In this document: positions 1-11,632 of the stretch, piece after piece
How positions within the stretch are numbered: the first letter of the stretch is position 1
How the letters are laid out: the number at the start of each line of letters is the position of its first letter
NCBI GenBank assembly: GCA_023052935.1
Contig: CM041293.1
Span: 153,263,474 to 153,327,473 of the forward strand
From: Piezodorus guildinii
Taxonomy: Eukaryota > Arthropoda > Insecta > Hemiptera > Pentatomidae
DNA: 64,000 nucleotides
Reading direction: 5' to 3'
Program-made: the position numbers and the translations under genes
The notes under the pieces: model-generated
Databases searched by the model: none
Told to the model about the DNA's origin: nothing
What the model saw: the letters and a program-made list of their open reading frames with translations, nothing else

Positions 1-2
1 CT

Positions 3-452
3 CATTGCCTCAAGGACCACCCGGCCAACTACAAAGGATGCCAAATCTATAAGGAACTAAGGACCAGGTATCAAACACCCCAAGTACTGGATGAAACAGC
101 AAGACAGACAAGAACTAGAAGAGAACCCTCAAAAATAATCGATGCCAATGTATCATTTGCCCACTTACTTGGAGGTGGGAACCAATGTAGTGAAGCCGAG
201 GCCCTGCCGGAACTGCAAAATGTACCTAAATATCCTCAGTCCATTCCACAAATACCTCTTCCTCAAAATATAACCAATCCTAAAAATCCTAATCCACCAC
301 AAATCTCTCATATTCCTCCTCCTTCAAACGCCACAGACCTTACCAGTTTGATGACATCCTTTATCTCCGAAATCAAATCCCTTGTTATGCCTCTAATATC
401 ACTCCTTACGAACCTTGTATCAAATCTCATTCCTGCCTTACAAAAACCATAA
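3..452 (+). CDS. Jockey A ORF1 (gag-like), C-terminal part
   Basis: This open frame runs from the window edge to a TAA at 450-452, about 149 codons. It begins with HCLKDHPANYKGC followed by a YKEL stretch. That matches the end of the last zinc knuckle in the ORF1 of Jockey B at 49632-51257 (GEGHPACYRGC, then YKSLLRQ). Beyond the knuckle it is a proline-, asparagine- and isoleucine-rich tail ending in a hydrophobic LMTSF...LVSNLIPAL segment, a tail type also seen in Jockey B. ORF1 proteins of this clade bind element RNA in a ribonucleoprotein. ATG of ORF2 follows at once in the same frame. The 5' part lies outside the window. Confidence 0.72.
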   Translation, partial: HCLKDHPANYKGCQIYKELRTRYQTPQVLDETARQTRTRREPSKIIDANVSFAHLLGGGNQCSEAEALPELQNVPKYPQSIPQIPLPQNITNPKNPNPPQISHIPPPSNATDLTSLMTSFISEIKSLVMPLISLLTNLVSNLIPALQKP

Positions 453-455
453 ATG
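450..455 (+). promoter_or_regulatory. ORF1/ORF2 stop-start junction (TAAATG)
   Basis: The ORF1 stop codon TAA and the ORF2 start codon ATG are directly adjacent and in the same frame. ORF2 is therefore separated from ORF1 by one stop codon. This suggests termination-reinitiation or occasional stop readthrough. Jockey B uses a different arrangement, an overlapping ATGA at 49632-49635. Confidence 0.6.
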
Positions 456-3133
456 ACCTCACCTAATTCCTTATCCATTCTCCTTTGGAATGCGAATGGT
501 GTTAGAACTCACACTGACGAACTTACAGCGTTACTGCAAGACAAAAACGTTGATGTTGCACTCATTACTGAAACTAGACTAACCACTAAACAGTACTTCA
601 AAATACCTGAATACACGACATACCGGACAGACCATCCAGACGGCAAAGCCCATGCCGGTACTGCAGTCATTGTCCACCGATCCCTCTCCCATCACTTACA
701 CCCACTTCCCGCCCACGACTTCCTACAAGCCACCTCTGTTATAATCAAGACCTTTTCCTTTCCGCTCGTCATCGCATCAGCATACTGCCCTCCTAAACAT
801 TCTATTTCCATTACCCAATTTGGATCCTTCCTCAACTCATTGGTGAATCACTTTATTCTGGGTGCAGACCTAAACGCCAAGCACCAACAATGGGGTTCCA
901 GGACCACAAATACTCGTGGACGGACATTGCAGGCTGCACTCAACTCCCGACGCCTTAATCTCCTACCTCCCGATTCCCCTACCTACTGGCCAACAGATCC
1001 TAACCGTAATCCAGACATCCTCGACTTCTTCATCCACAGCGGATTAGGCTCCCTGAACTATTCCGTAACTCGCCTTGATGAACTATCCTCTGACCATAGT
1101 CCACTGATCCTAAATGTATCCTTAACACCTATGCCTAAACCTGTCCCACCGTCATTCATCAGAGGCCCTATCAACTGGAACCTCTTCCGCGAAATCCTCA
1201 CCAATGATATTGACCTCAGAGTGACTCTCAAAACCCAAACTGACCTTGACGATGCCGTCTATTCCTTTACAAACTCGATTCAAAAGCCGCCTGGACTGCC
1301 TCCGTTCCCAAGCACTCCCAAATAAATCCTTACAAAAACCATTTACCACAACACCTCCTAGACCTAATCCACACCAAACGCCGAGCCAGAACATTATGGC
1401 AACGCACCCGCCACCCAGCAGATCGCCACTCCTATAACTTTTATTGTAGACAATTAAAGCGGGAGTTGGCGATCTTCCGTTCTCAATCCTACAATTCCTA
1501 CCTCTCCTCTCTCTCGACTCGTGACAATTCCTTGTGGAATGTCACGAAGAGAATCCTAAAATCTCCCCTGATATCCCATCCTCTCCGGCGTAGTGATAAT
1601 TCCAGGGCTGCTTCTGACAAAGATAGGGGCCCAGGAATTTGCACTACACCTTTCCAAGGTATTCACTCCTCATTCTGATCTCAATCCAACCCATACCGCA
1701 ATAGTTGAAGAGTTCCTTACGTCACCGATACCAATTTCCTTACCACCTAAAGCAATCAATCCCTCTGAGGTCAAATATCTTCTTAAAAAGCTTCCTTTCC
1801 GTAAATCCCCTGGATACGATCTCCTTACTCCTCAAATTCTAAGACAACTTCCACCTAAAGCCATTACATTCCTTACATATATCTATAACTGTATCCTACG
1901 CACTACCTATTTTCCTCTGTTGTGGAAACACTCGACTATCATCCTTTTCCTAAAACCAGGTAAACCCTCCAACTGTACGTCATCCTACAGACCTATTAGC
2001 CTTCTTCCGATCCTCTCCAAAATCTTCGAAAAACTCCTATTAAAACGAATCCTAGCCAAATTTCACAATTTTCCTTCACACCAGTTTGGATTCCGTCCTC
2101 AACATTCCACGGTTCAGCAAGGACTCCGAGTTGTAGACCACATTTCCTCCGCCCTTGAGTGCAAGGAGTATTGTTCGGGTGCCTTTCTGGACATAGCGCA
2201 AGCTTTTGACCGGGTGTGGCACCCGGGATTGCTCTTTAAGCTAAAAAAACCCATTTACCCCAATCCTTATACCTAGTCCTCCGGTCCTATTTATCAAACC
2301 GCTCCTTCCGAGTTCGCTGTGGTTTAGAGTTTTCCAAACATTACACTGTTGAGGCCGGTGTTCCTCAAGGCAGCGTCTTAGGACCCGTCCTCTACATCCT
2401 CTATACCGCCTATATCCCTACCGATCCCGATACCTTTCTGGCAACATTTGCTGATGACACAGCCATTTTATCATCCGATTCCGATCCTGAAGCAGCATCG
2501 CTAAATCTCCAAAGGCACCTTTCCCTTGTCGAAGACTGGTGTAATGCTTGGCGTATTAAGGTGAACGAAAGAAAATGCACACACGTCACCTTCACCCTTC
2601 GACGCAAATCCTGCCCAACAGTTAAACTCAATTCCATACCGCTTCCTTCCTCAGACACAGTCCGGTATCTGGGCTTTTTACTAGACAAAAGACTAACGTG
2701 GAACCCACATACAAGACTTAAAAGAAAAGAACTCAACCGCAGATTCGGCCAGTTATACAGACTATTAAACAGAAAATCTCATCTTACAGTTGACAACAAA
2801 TTACTAATATACAAGACAGTACTGAAACCTATATGGACATACGGACTTGAACTGTGGGGGACAGCTAAATACTCTAACATCAAACGCATCCAATCCTTCC
2901 AATCCAAAGTCCTACGAACAATAGTTAATGCTCCCTATTATGTTTCCAACTGTACCTTACACCACGACCTCAATATTCCATTAATTTTAGATCTGGTACC
3001 ATCCAAATTTTCTAATTTCCATCAGAACCTCTTTCATCATCCTAATCCTTTAGCTCAATCCCTCTCCAGCTCCACCCACCCCTACAATCCTCCACGAAGA
3101 TTGAAACGGCAGTGGCCCCGCGACGTTCTATAA
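453..3133 (+). pseudogene. Jockey A ORF2: endonuclease + reverse transcriptase, frameshifted
   Basis: Residues 1-270 are an APE-type endonuclease: LLWNANG, ITETRLT, LGADLNAKHQQWG and SSDHSPLIL are readable. The frame changes near 1283 (AAWTASVPK continues in the next frame), near 1600-1635, and at an A7 run at 2243-2249. The RT is then read as RKSPGYD, YRPISLLP, QFGFR, FLDIAQAFDRVWHPGLL, AGVPQGSVLGPVLY and FADDTAILS, followed by RYLGFLLDKRLTWNPHTRLKR and a C-terminal region ending at 3133. The order EN-RT without RNase H and the C-terminal motifs are those of the Jockey clade. Three frameshifts mean no full-length product. FADD replaces the usual YADD. Confidence 0.9.
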
Positions 3134-3620
3134 CATTTATACTGGAGTTCTGACACTGGTCAGATCCTCCACTCATGTACTGTATGTTTGTGGCTATGGC
3201 GCCCTAACTCAGCCTCTACTGGCTAAGACCAGTGATGCGGCTGAGAGAGAGGCGCTGGGATCTCTTGGATTCCGCTTTTTTCCTCCACAAGTGGAGGGAA
3301 AAGCCCAGTCTGGGGTCCCCTTAGCAGTTGTAAATATTGTATATAGTTATGTTTGTTTGTATGATTTTTATTTATTTGCCAACTTTGTATTTATTTCAAT
3401 TATAGGTTGTTGTTGTTTCGTTTTTTTTTTGTTTGTTTTTTTTATTTTGTTATATTTTATTGTACATATAAATGATTTTTTTTTTCTATTTTATGTAATT
3501 TGACTTTATCGTTATTTTCTGTATATATTGTATGAATGTGGTCCTATATCTCTATTACTATTGTTCATTCTGAAACAGATTGTAATATTTCTCAATAAAT
3601 AAATATTATATATCAATAAA
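3134..3620 (+). mobile_element. Jockey A 3'UTR and 3' end
   Basis: Non-coding tail of Jockey A, ending in a T-rich section and AATAAATAAATAT around 3594-3607. It is repeated almost base for base at 13360-13830, which fixes the 3' end. The next element begins around 3611-3625, so the two LINEs abut with no spacer. Confidence 0.8.
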
Positions 3621-5027
3621 TCAAAATCCGCCACAACAAAAAAATCAATCTTACTAAGATACCTGAGTGGTACATCTTGGGGATCAGATCGATCTACGAT
3701 GCTAAAGATTTACCAAACTTTGCTTGGCTCAAAACTAGACCATGCTTGTTTCGTCTACGGCTCTGCTCGTAAACGCATTCTGAATAAGATCGATTCTGTG
3801 CATCATATGGGCATCAGATACGCGACCGGTGCATTCCGAACAAGCCCAGTTCTTAGTTTGTGTGCTGAAGCAGGGATACCACCTCTTTTGTTTAGAAGAA
3901 AAAAACTAGCAGTAAACTACATGTCCAAAATTCTTCTCCAACCTGAACATCCTACCCACAATTACATATTCGAACCAAAATTTAGGAATGCATTCAGAAA
4001 AAAACCTAACACCACCCTTCCGTTATCAGAAAGAATGCATTCAGTCATTGAATACCTTAAAAACCTACCTGTAAAAAAGACTGAAATTCAAAGCCCTCCT
4101 TGGATCCACAAACACACCAAAATTATGCTTGGCTTATCAAGACTAATAAAAAACAATACTCCACCATCCGACTACAAATCTGAGTTCACCAATCTGCTTC
4201 AAAGTGTTCCGGATACTTATCTAATATACACTGATGGATCGAAATCCGAAGAATCTGCTGCTTGTTCATTTGTTACCCACAATTCAACACACAAATTCAG
4301 ACTTCACAAACTGTGCAGTATTTACACAGCGGAACTGCATGCCATATTTTCTGCTCTTAACTATGCTAGGTCAGTTAATGCACACTCAATCACAATAGTA
4401 ACAGATTCGTTGAGTTCCTTAAAAGGTTTGAGTAACATGTATTCAAGGCATCCTCTTGTCCAAGAAGTCCACAGGAGCATCAATAGGCTAGAAGATTTAG
4501 GAAAAGTGGTATACTTCATTTGGATCCCAAGCCATATGGGGATAGTTGGTAATGAGCTGGCGGACAGGGCCGCCAAACAAGCACTCACCCTTCCAGGTCA
4601 AGGTGTTGCCATCTTAACACTTCGGGATATGTGTCATCCACTTCGAAAGGAGATAGCAGATGCCTGGCAATCCATGTGGGATGAAAGCCCTCCTAGCAAA
4701 CTGAAAACAATCAAAACAACAGTAAAGCCATGGAGCTCATCCAGTCGATCAAGTCGCAGAGAGGAAGTTGTCCTAGCTAGGTTGAGAATAGGCCACACTA
4801 ACCTGACACATATACATCATATCACTAAACAGCCACCCCCAAAGTGCCAACACTGTAACAACCCACTTACTGTCAGGCACATATTGGAGGAATGTCCTTT
4901 TTACCAATCATATTTGAACAGATTAGGCTTAAGACCTGATACAGCAATCTTATTGAGCAATGACGAAAATAATATAAAATTATTGCTAAACTTTCTTAAG
5001 GCCCAGCAGCTGTTAAATAAAATATAG
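3621..5027 (+). pseudogene. I-group LINE ORF2 C-terminus: RT thumb + RNase H + zinc knuckle
   Basis: Open from about 3621 without an ATG (first Met at 3699); 5'-truncated. The start reads RYLSGTSWGSDRSTMLKIYQ, an RT thumb. Then come RNase H motifs: LIYTDGSK near 4218, IYTAELHAIFSAL near 4320, TDSLSSL near 4400, and SHMGIVGNELADRAA near 4530. A C-terminal CQHCNNPL...RHILEECPFY zinc knuckle follows. RT + RNase H + CCHC is the order found in the I superfamily (I, Nimb, Ingi types). The frame is intact for about 445 codons, so the copy is young compared with Jockey A, but it lacks the endonuclease and catalytic RT core. Confidence 0.85.
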
Positions 5028-5181
5028 GGATTCCTGTAGTAAACAATATAAGAAAATAATTTTTTTTTTTTTTTTTTTTTTTTTTTCTGAGTTTAGATAG
5101 AAATTAAATAAAATAAACAAATGAAATAAAGGCGTTGATGACCCTCGGGTTTTACGCCTCAAAACCCAAACCAACAACAAC
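5028..5181 (+). mobile_element. I-group LINE 3'UTR with T-run and (CAA)n tail
   Basis: Contains a long T-run at about 5060-5086, then GCGTTGATGACCCTCGGG and a terminal CAACAACAACAAC. A short 3' repeat tail instead of poly(A) is typical of I-type LINEs. Confidence 0.6.
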
Positions 5182-5434
5182 AACTTCTATATTACTGTTT
5201 TAAGTGTTTAAAAACCGTAAACTCGCAGAAAAAAATATTTGTGTACGTTTCTCATATCAAATTTGTTCAACTTCTACTTTTAGCAGTAGTGAAAATAATA
5301 AAGCTCAGTTATCAATAATACTAGAAAGTATAATTGTTTTTATTAAGGTATAGTGACGTTTTTCTCTAAAAAGCTTATTTACTCTCCATCGGAAAAAATA
5401 ACGTTTTTGAAGCTTCTATTCCTAACCTGAAAAA

Positions 5435-6085
5435 TCTGGTGTGGGCTACACACGACTTTTACTTACCTCGGTTTTTAAAATCGATTAAAGAATATTCAAA
5501 TACAGTAAGAGATAAAAATGAGTGAAACCATTAATGAATTAATCAAATTGAATTTATATAGAAACATGTGTTTTATTAAAAAACCTATTATATTATTATC
5601 TAAATTAATCAATTAGTTTTAACTTCTTTTCATCACTCTCTATTACCTTTTAAAAGCTTGAGTATAAGATAATATTTTTTCTAAAATCTTTAGCTTTCAA
5701 ACGGTATATTATACATGTATATTACTGTTATTATGTTCAAATACGAAAAATTGCATTAAAAACATATTTTTCTGTTTTCTCCTTTGGTTGGATATTAAAT
5801 TCATTCAACTTATACATTTACCTGTTTTTTTTATAAATGCTAACTAGATAATATGGTTATTTTTAGAGAATCAACAGAATTTAAGGTAACTTTAGAGGAA
5901 GAAAATTCAAAATATCGGCATTAGAGCTCTGTAAACCTATTTTAATCAGAATGAAACGTACATGACGTTAAAGCCTATTAAATTTTACATTTATATAGCG
6001 AGTTAAATCAAAATCGTCGGAACTGTTCTTGAGAAAATCGAAAAAAGGTGCAAAACGCATGGTATAATGTGGCTCTTCAGGTTAG
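5435..6085 (+). repeat. HINE-like repeat, copy 1 (3'-truncated)
   Basis: Starts TCTGGTGTGGGC and carries the subterminal motif ACTTTTACTTACC, then about 600 bp shared with copies at 9872, 14503, 27029 (reverse) and 58606. Shared internal landmarks include TTTCAAACGGTATATTATAC and GAACTGTTCTTGAGAAAATCG. The 3' hairpin is missing. No coding capacity. Confidence 0.75.
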
Positions 6086-7169
6086 CCGATGGAAAAGATG
6101 GGTTAACCCTGGGAAGAATTATGCAGTTATGCCCGAAGGTACCTTTTTTATGCTATATTATGTGGTGAATTTGAACAAACATCAGTATTCTCGATAATGA
6201 ACAATGCCTCACTGTGAATTATGTAGTCTTTTATAAATAAATTTGTATTTTATGTTAATTACTTTGTTCTCCTTTATGCCACCTAATCCCAATATTGAAT
6301 TGATTAATTTAGATGCCTTGAGAAAAGAAATTCAATAGTTTTATAAAATAAGAACAGACAATTATCATATTAAAAAATACTATATTTCGGAATCACCGCT
6401 GCCTTAGAAAAGTAGCGACCGATTTATAGTAATTCCAGATAAGAAACAGTTCGTTCAGCCTCAGTCCCTAGTTCCTTTAAAATATTCATTAATTTCTATC
6501 GTCGATGAACCTTTTGACCTCTTGACTTAGCTTTTCACTTAAGCCTCCATTATTGTAAATATTCCTTAGAGACCCTGGGGTTCAATGAGGTGCCTGCCTT
6601 GGCACTTCCCCGAAGGATATCGACCGAGAGTGAGCCCTTCTAATTATTCTCCGGGAGGTAGAGGGCGCTAGTTATGGTTGACAAATTGAGGGAGTGGCTC
6701 CTTTGTAGACGGGGACAAACTCCTCCCCGATGATTAGAGCACTGACCACCCTGGTGCATAAGTAATAAGAGCCTAACAACAGCCCCCGCTCCACCTGTCT
6801 CCTGTCTTCTGTCCTTCTCCAGGATAATTCCAGCCCTCCAGGACAAAGACCAAAGGGGACGGAGGAGCTGTAAAGGGCTTTGTTCTACGTCGATCTGGGT
6901 TCAAGGAATCGCTTTTGACGCAGCATCACCCGTACGAAGAAAATGATAAAGCCTTGTTATGCTCAAGGTGTCGACCTCTTTATTCAATTACTTCAATAGC
7001 TAGGAACCCCCAAATCCTTAAAATTTTAATTTTACTAAAATTTATCGGGTTTTAGGTATTTAACACTTCTTAATTTGGTTTATCAACGTTTTGATTCCCT
7101 GCTAGAAAAACAGGATCCTTTTCAAAACAAACAATTATGGAGCACTGGGTCACTACTCAGGCTAACTAC

Positions 7170-7171
<2 letters not shown>
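6086..7171. other. No gene recognised; one GC-richer block
   Basis: 6530-6900 is GC-richer than its surroundings (CTCCTCCCC and GGGGACGGAGGAG tracts) but has no recognisable motif or repeat partner in the window. The rest is AT-rich. Confidence 0.4.
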
Positions 7172-7239
<68 letters not shown>

Positions 7240-7247
7240 ACACACAC
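7172..7247. repeat. Compound (TA)n(CA)n microsatellite
   Basis: About 30 TA dinucleotides followed by interrupted CA/TA units. Short open frames on both strands here are artefacts of the repeat. Confidence 0.95.
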
Positions 7248-7517
7248 ATATACATATACTTTAGGCATTGCAAGCACCTAAGGCGAGCCAAATAGCCAGA
7301 CACCAAGCTACAGTTGTGTGGCTCTATTATAAAAGTCGCTGAGGAAATCTTTTGGCTGCACTGGATTGCGCACGTATCATGCTTCATACAACTACAATTG
7401 AAACTCTGTCAAAAATGAACACGAAAATGAAATAGAAATGAAGGGAAAGGAAACCAGGCTCTTTGATTTTACCCCGATTCCCGAAACATTGAATTCATAC
7501 AGCTAAAAACTAATACA

Positions 7518-8730
7518 TATTATACTATTTAGCAGTGGTAGATCAACAGTCAATCAAATATTTGGGCTGCGGATGATTTTGGAAAAAGGCATAGAATATA
7601 AGATAATCAACCACCATCTTTTTATAGATTTCCGAAGCGCATATGACAGCATAAAGAGGCCAAAGCTCTACGATGCGTTGTCTGATCTCGGATTACCGTC
7701 AAAGCTGATTCATCTCATTAAAATCTGCATGAACGATGTAAGGTGTACAGTCCGAATACAGCTTGATTTATCACCTGAATTCGAAACAAAGAAAGGGCTA
7801 AGGCAAGGAGATGCTCTGGCCTGTTTGTTATTTAATCTTGCCTTAGAATGGGTTATAAGAAGGTCCGGTGTAGAAACCACTAATACAGTTTATAACATAT
7901 ACTTAGGTACGCGGACGACTTAGATATAGCGGCACGATTTCCAAACGCCTTGAAAGAAGCTTTTCTTAGACTTGTGGGAGAAGCAACCGTCATGGGGCTA
8001 TCTATAAACCAAGACAAAACGAAGTACATGATAGCTGGCCCGGGAACTGACAACCCTATCAAGGAACCACTATCGATCGGATCTTTCACGTTTGAAAGCG
8101 TAAACCAATTTACGTACCTGGAATCTATAGTCAGCAGCTCTAACAAGATATCTCTCGAGATCGGTCAAAGATTAAGAAAAGCAAGCTGTTGCTTTTTTGG
8201 ATTAAGGAAACATCTCAGCAGCAAGGCCTTATCCAGACAGACTAAGTGCAGCCTTTATAAAACCCTTATTCGACCCGTACTTACTTATGCTAGCGAGGCG
8301 TGGACATTAACGAATTCGGAAGAAGCAGAGCTCTTGATCTTTGAAAGAAAGATTTTGCGGCGCATATTTGTACCCTTTTAAAGTTGGAGATCAATGAAGA
8401 AGGCTCTACAACTGGGAACTATATGAACTATTTGGGGAAACCAATATTGTACGCTACATTAAGTGTGGTCGATTAAGATGGGCAGGCCACTTGGCAAGGA
8501 TGGACGAAATTCACAGGAGTTGCTGGAGGGAAAACTGGACCGCTCAAGAGGAAGAGGGAGACCTAGGCTGCGCTGGGAAGATGCTGTCGCAAAGGATGCC
8601 CGGACCCTTCTGGACGTGCGGAATCGGAAAGCAGCTGCACAGGAACGAGCCACCTGGCGAAGGCTCATTGAGGAGGCCAAGGTTCACATCGGACTGTAGC
8701 GGTACTGTATTATTATTATATTATTATTAT
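7518..8730 (+). pseudogene. RTE-1 LINE, 5'-truncated RT and C-terminus
   Basis: Reads GRSTVNQIFGLRMILEKG near 7530, LFIDFRSAYDSI at 7618, KGLRQGDALACLLFNLALEW, then a one-base deletion inside the catalytic box (GGTACGCGGACGAC where GGTTACGCGGACGAC is expected). The next frame continues YADDLDIAARF, MGLSINQDKTKYM and LYKTLIRPVLTYASEAWTL to 8381. A further shift gives CGRLRWAGHLARM, and the last frame GRGRPRLRWEDAVAKDA...WRRLIEEAKVHIGL ends at 8699. The tail is (ATT)n, usual for RTE. The element is flanked by the 14-bp duplication TAAAAACTAATACA at 7504-7517 and 8731-8744, so both ends are defined. Confidence 0.87.
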
Positions 8731-8744
8731 TAAAAACTAATACA

Positions 8745-9871
8745 AGATTGGGGTCTATTCAAATACTTATAAAGAAATGGAGTATTGATCATTATCTTAT
8801 GCAAAGTTATCTCTGCCCTGTAAGCTCACTATTCGTGAAATGTTTAAAAGTGATAAATTTTATGATTGTGATTGTGCCATTACAGCTACTTGTCAGTGGT
8901 CACTAGCATTCATATTACTTAAAATGTTGAATGTGTCTATCTATGCAGAGCATGGGTTAATGTTAAATTTTGATAAATCCTTTTCTTTGTGTTTTCAATC
9001 TTTTAACCTAACGATAAAGTCATTATTTAACTCGTAATTTGAAACCCAATGTTACTTTCCTCGTCCTTTTGCAAGAGCTGTGATCAATGTGTATTTAATA
9101 TGCCATCGTTATTACCGAATTCAGTTATTCTTGGAAGTACTTGAAATTCCACTAAAGATATTTGTACAACTATTATTATGATTAAATTAGTTCTTGATTG
9201 AAATTCCAAATGACATTTCAATATGCAATAAACTTTGTTTGCGTGGGTTCAACGATCATTTCGTTCCTTTGACTCAATGATATTCATCAATTAATTTTCA
9301 ATCAATGCACCAAAGTACTTAAGATATAGCTTTAATTAATTATTTTAAGATCTATACGTTTATGGCGTAAAATCCATTTTGACTGACGAATAACAAAACT
9401 TAAAAATAGCAGGAAGTGTTTGTATTTCTAATGGCAACGTTATTCTAATGAGACCTAATATAAGTGTTATATATTATGTTAATGTATTACAGTATGTTAG
9501 AGGCTTCCAATTTGCAGATAAGGAACCAGGCTAAGCTATAAATCAACACAAAATAAATGCCTAAAGAACACTTTGCTTGTTTGAGATGGTTCGTTTGAGG
9601 AAGAGGTCAAAACTTACCAGTCTGTAGATAATTGAAGTACCTCAGAGGAATCCTAACGCGGAATATTGCGACTGTGGACAACGAAAGAAGAAGAATCCCT
9701 TTTGCAATAAATGTCTTTACTGCTATAACAACATATGGGAAATGATAAAATAATGCTAGGGAGATTATTTTGAGAATATAGGAGAAGAGAATTTTTGAGA
9801 AAATATTGGGGTCTGTGCATGATAATAATAGATAAAGGTTAAAGACAAACTTTGAATTGAATATTAAAAAA
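8745..9871. other. No gene recognised
   Basis: AT-rich, no transposon motif or repeat partner seen. A 65-codon frame at 8840-9037 has no recognisable domain. Confidence 0.4.
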
Positions 9872-10820
9872 TCTGTTGTGCGCTAAACCTACCTTCACTT
9901 ACCTCCGTTGTTAAAAACTGCAAGAATTTTTAAATACAATTAGAGATGAAAATGAATTGTTTAACAATTAATTACATTGATTTTCAATTTTTAAAAATGC
10001 TTTATTAAATAATCTATTACTAACAATCTGTTAGTTTTATTATATTTTTAAACTCTTCATCAAATTTTAAAATTTTGTGTATAAGGTAATATTTTCTCAA
10101 ATCATTAGCTTTCGAATAGTATATTATACATCTATATTACTGTTTTTTTGTGCAAACACACAAATTGCATGAACAAATCATTTTTAATATTTTCACCTTT
10201 ATGTGTATATCGAATTAGTTCAACTTATGCATTTATTCGTTTTTTATTAATGCTCATGGGGAGTAGCGTGGTCTAGTGGATAGAGCGCTGGTCTACTGTG
10301 CTCCGGGTCCTGGGTTCGAATCCCGGTTGTGACGGAATATTATTTATTCTGTTATTTTAGCCGGAGGGCGATCCTGGGGTATGGAGACCCTCCTGGGGCA
10401 GACCCAGCCTCTATAAAGTGGGTACCCGAAAATGGTGAAAACCCTGGCGGCTGAGCGTGATCTCGGCCGAATCACCTCATTGCACAGCCGTTGGTCTTGA
10501 AACAGTACAAATCTCTATATGCACTGAGCCCAAGACTCTAGAAAGGTTGTGGCACAGATTTTTTTTTTTTTTTCTTTTTATTGATGCTCAAGTTGATATG
10601 GTTATTTTTTTAGAATCTACAAAATTAAAGTTGTTTTAGAAAATGAAAATTTTAAATTCCTATCTGGCTGTTTCAATCCGAACGAAACCTACATAATATT
10701 TAACCCCATTAAAAGTAGCGAGTTCAATAAAAATCGTAAGTGCCGTTTTGGAGGAAATGTTAAACAAATTAAAAATCCATGGTTTACGTGGCTCTGCTAT
10801 TCATTCTTCCATTTTGAAAA
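9872..10820 (+). repeat. HINE-like repeat, copy 2, split by SINE A
   Basis: Starts TCTGTTGTGCGC with TTCACTTACCTCC just inside. It matches copy 1 through the internal TTTCGAATAGTATATTATAC segment. It is interrupted at 10257-10575 by SINE A and resumes with the same sequence. The 3' hairpin is not present. Confidence 0.75.
10257..10575 (+). mobile_element. SINE A (tRNA-derived), complete, with TSD
   Basis: The tRNA-like head has an A-box-like TGGTCTAGTGGATAGAGCG and a B-box GGTTCGAATCCC. The body has GGCGATCCTGGGGTATGGAG and CCCAGCCTCTATAAAGTGG; the 3' end is a T-rich run. The 15-bp target duplication TTTTATTAATGCTCA (10242-10256) recurs with one change at 10576-10590. The B-box would make it a Pol III unit. 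The same family lies reversed at 33335-33540. Confidence 0.9.
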
Positions 10821-10989
10821 AAAAAACTGATGAGGTTTTTAAGGAGTGCCTGTAACCATTGATAACCGTGTCATCAGAATACAGGGATCGTTATGCGGAT
10901 AGATTCGAGAGGAGGTCTAAGGTTAATAGGATAGCATGAAGGAATCAGGCTGTGGGGAAGACCAGAGAGCAGCTCTTAAGTAGTCGAAT

Positions 10990-11630
10990 ATATAGTTGAT
11001 GTAGAGAATCCATTTTTTGTCACCAATAACAACTCGTTTCAAAAATGGATCATCCACAATTTTTCAGTAGAAAATCACAACATGAAATCTTATCAATTAG
11101 GTTCTTTTCACTGAGCTCATGGGGAACCCAAACATCGTAACCAAGTACACGGCCTTCTTTAGATGATCAAAAACAGTCGATTTGCTATCCCAAGGACAGT
11201 AATCCGTGGATTGTTTGCGATGACTGCCATAATATTCTCGATGTCAAGAGAAGAGCCAGCCCGGGGTTGGTATTCCAAAATTAAATCTCCTAATCTAAAC
11301 CGCGAAATTCACTTCTGAACCGTGCTATCAGCAATTAAATCGCTGCCACACACGGCATGAATCTTTCTTGTAGTTTTGGCTGCGTTTTTCCCTTTAAAAA
11401 AAAAAATAACAGCATGATATGCCAAAAATGAACTGAATCGTCACTCATGTTGGTTTGCAATAAACTATACTTCTGAGCCTTAATAAAGGCGAATTCAGTG
11501 AGGAAAAATATTTAATTCCATGAGGGCTAAAGGCATATAAATAAACATTAGTTTTTTTATTTATTTTTAGCAGAAGAAATTCAGGTAAATTTTATTTAAA
11601 CAATTTCTACGAACTTTTTGGACAACCTAA
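10990..11630 (-). pseudogene. mariner transposase remnant, reverse strand
   Basis: Read on the minus strand from 11440 it gives an N-terminal helix-turn-helix with KGKNAAKTTRKIHAVCG, DSTVQK*ISRFRLGD, EYQPRAGSSLDIENI, NNPRITVLGIANRL, DVWVPHELSEKNLIDK and a GDKKWI-like segment near the first catalytic Asp. WVPHEL is a mariner signature. There are several stops, including W to stop after TVQK. The outer end is the TIR TTAGGTTGTCCAAAAAGTTC, ending at 11630 next to a TA at 11631-11632. The other half (second and third catalytic Asp, second TIR) is missing. Confidence 0.85.
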
Positions 11631-11632
11631 TA

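Noticed and set aside
3291..3503. Hydrophobic 70-codon frame, possible small membrane protein
   Set aside because: It lies in the Jockey A 3'UTR. Its counterpart at 13526-13750 exists only because the 3'UTR is duplicated; the T-rich sequence makes it Phe/Leu/Ile-rich.
7075..7387. Tyr/Ile-rich frames on both strands
   Set aside because: Translations of the (TA)n(CA)n microsatellite.
10257..10330. tRNA gene
   Set aside because: A and B boxes are present, but the sequence belongs to a 319-bp SINE with TSD and the cloverleaf is not completed. The same holds for 16104, 41993 and 19866.
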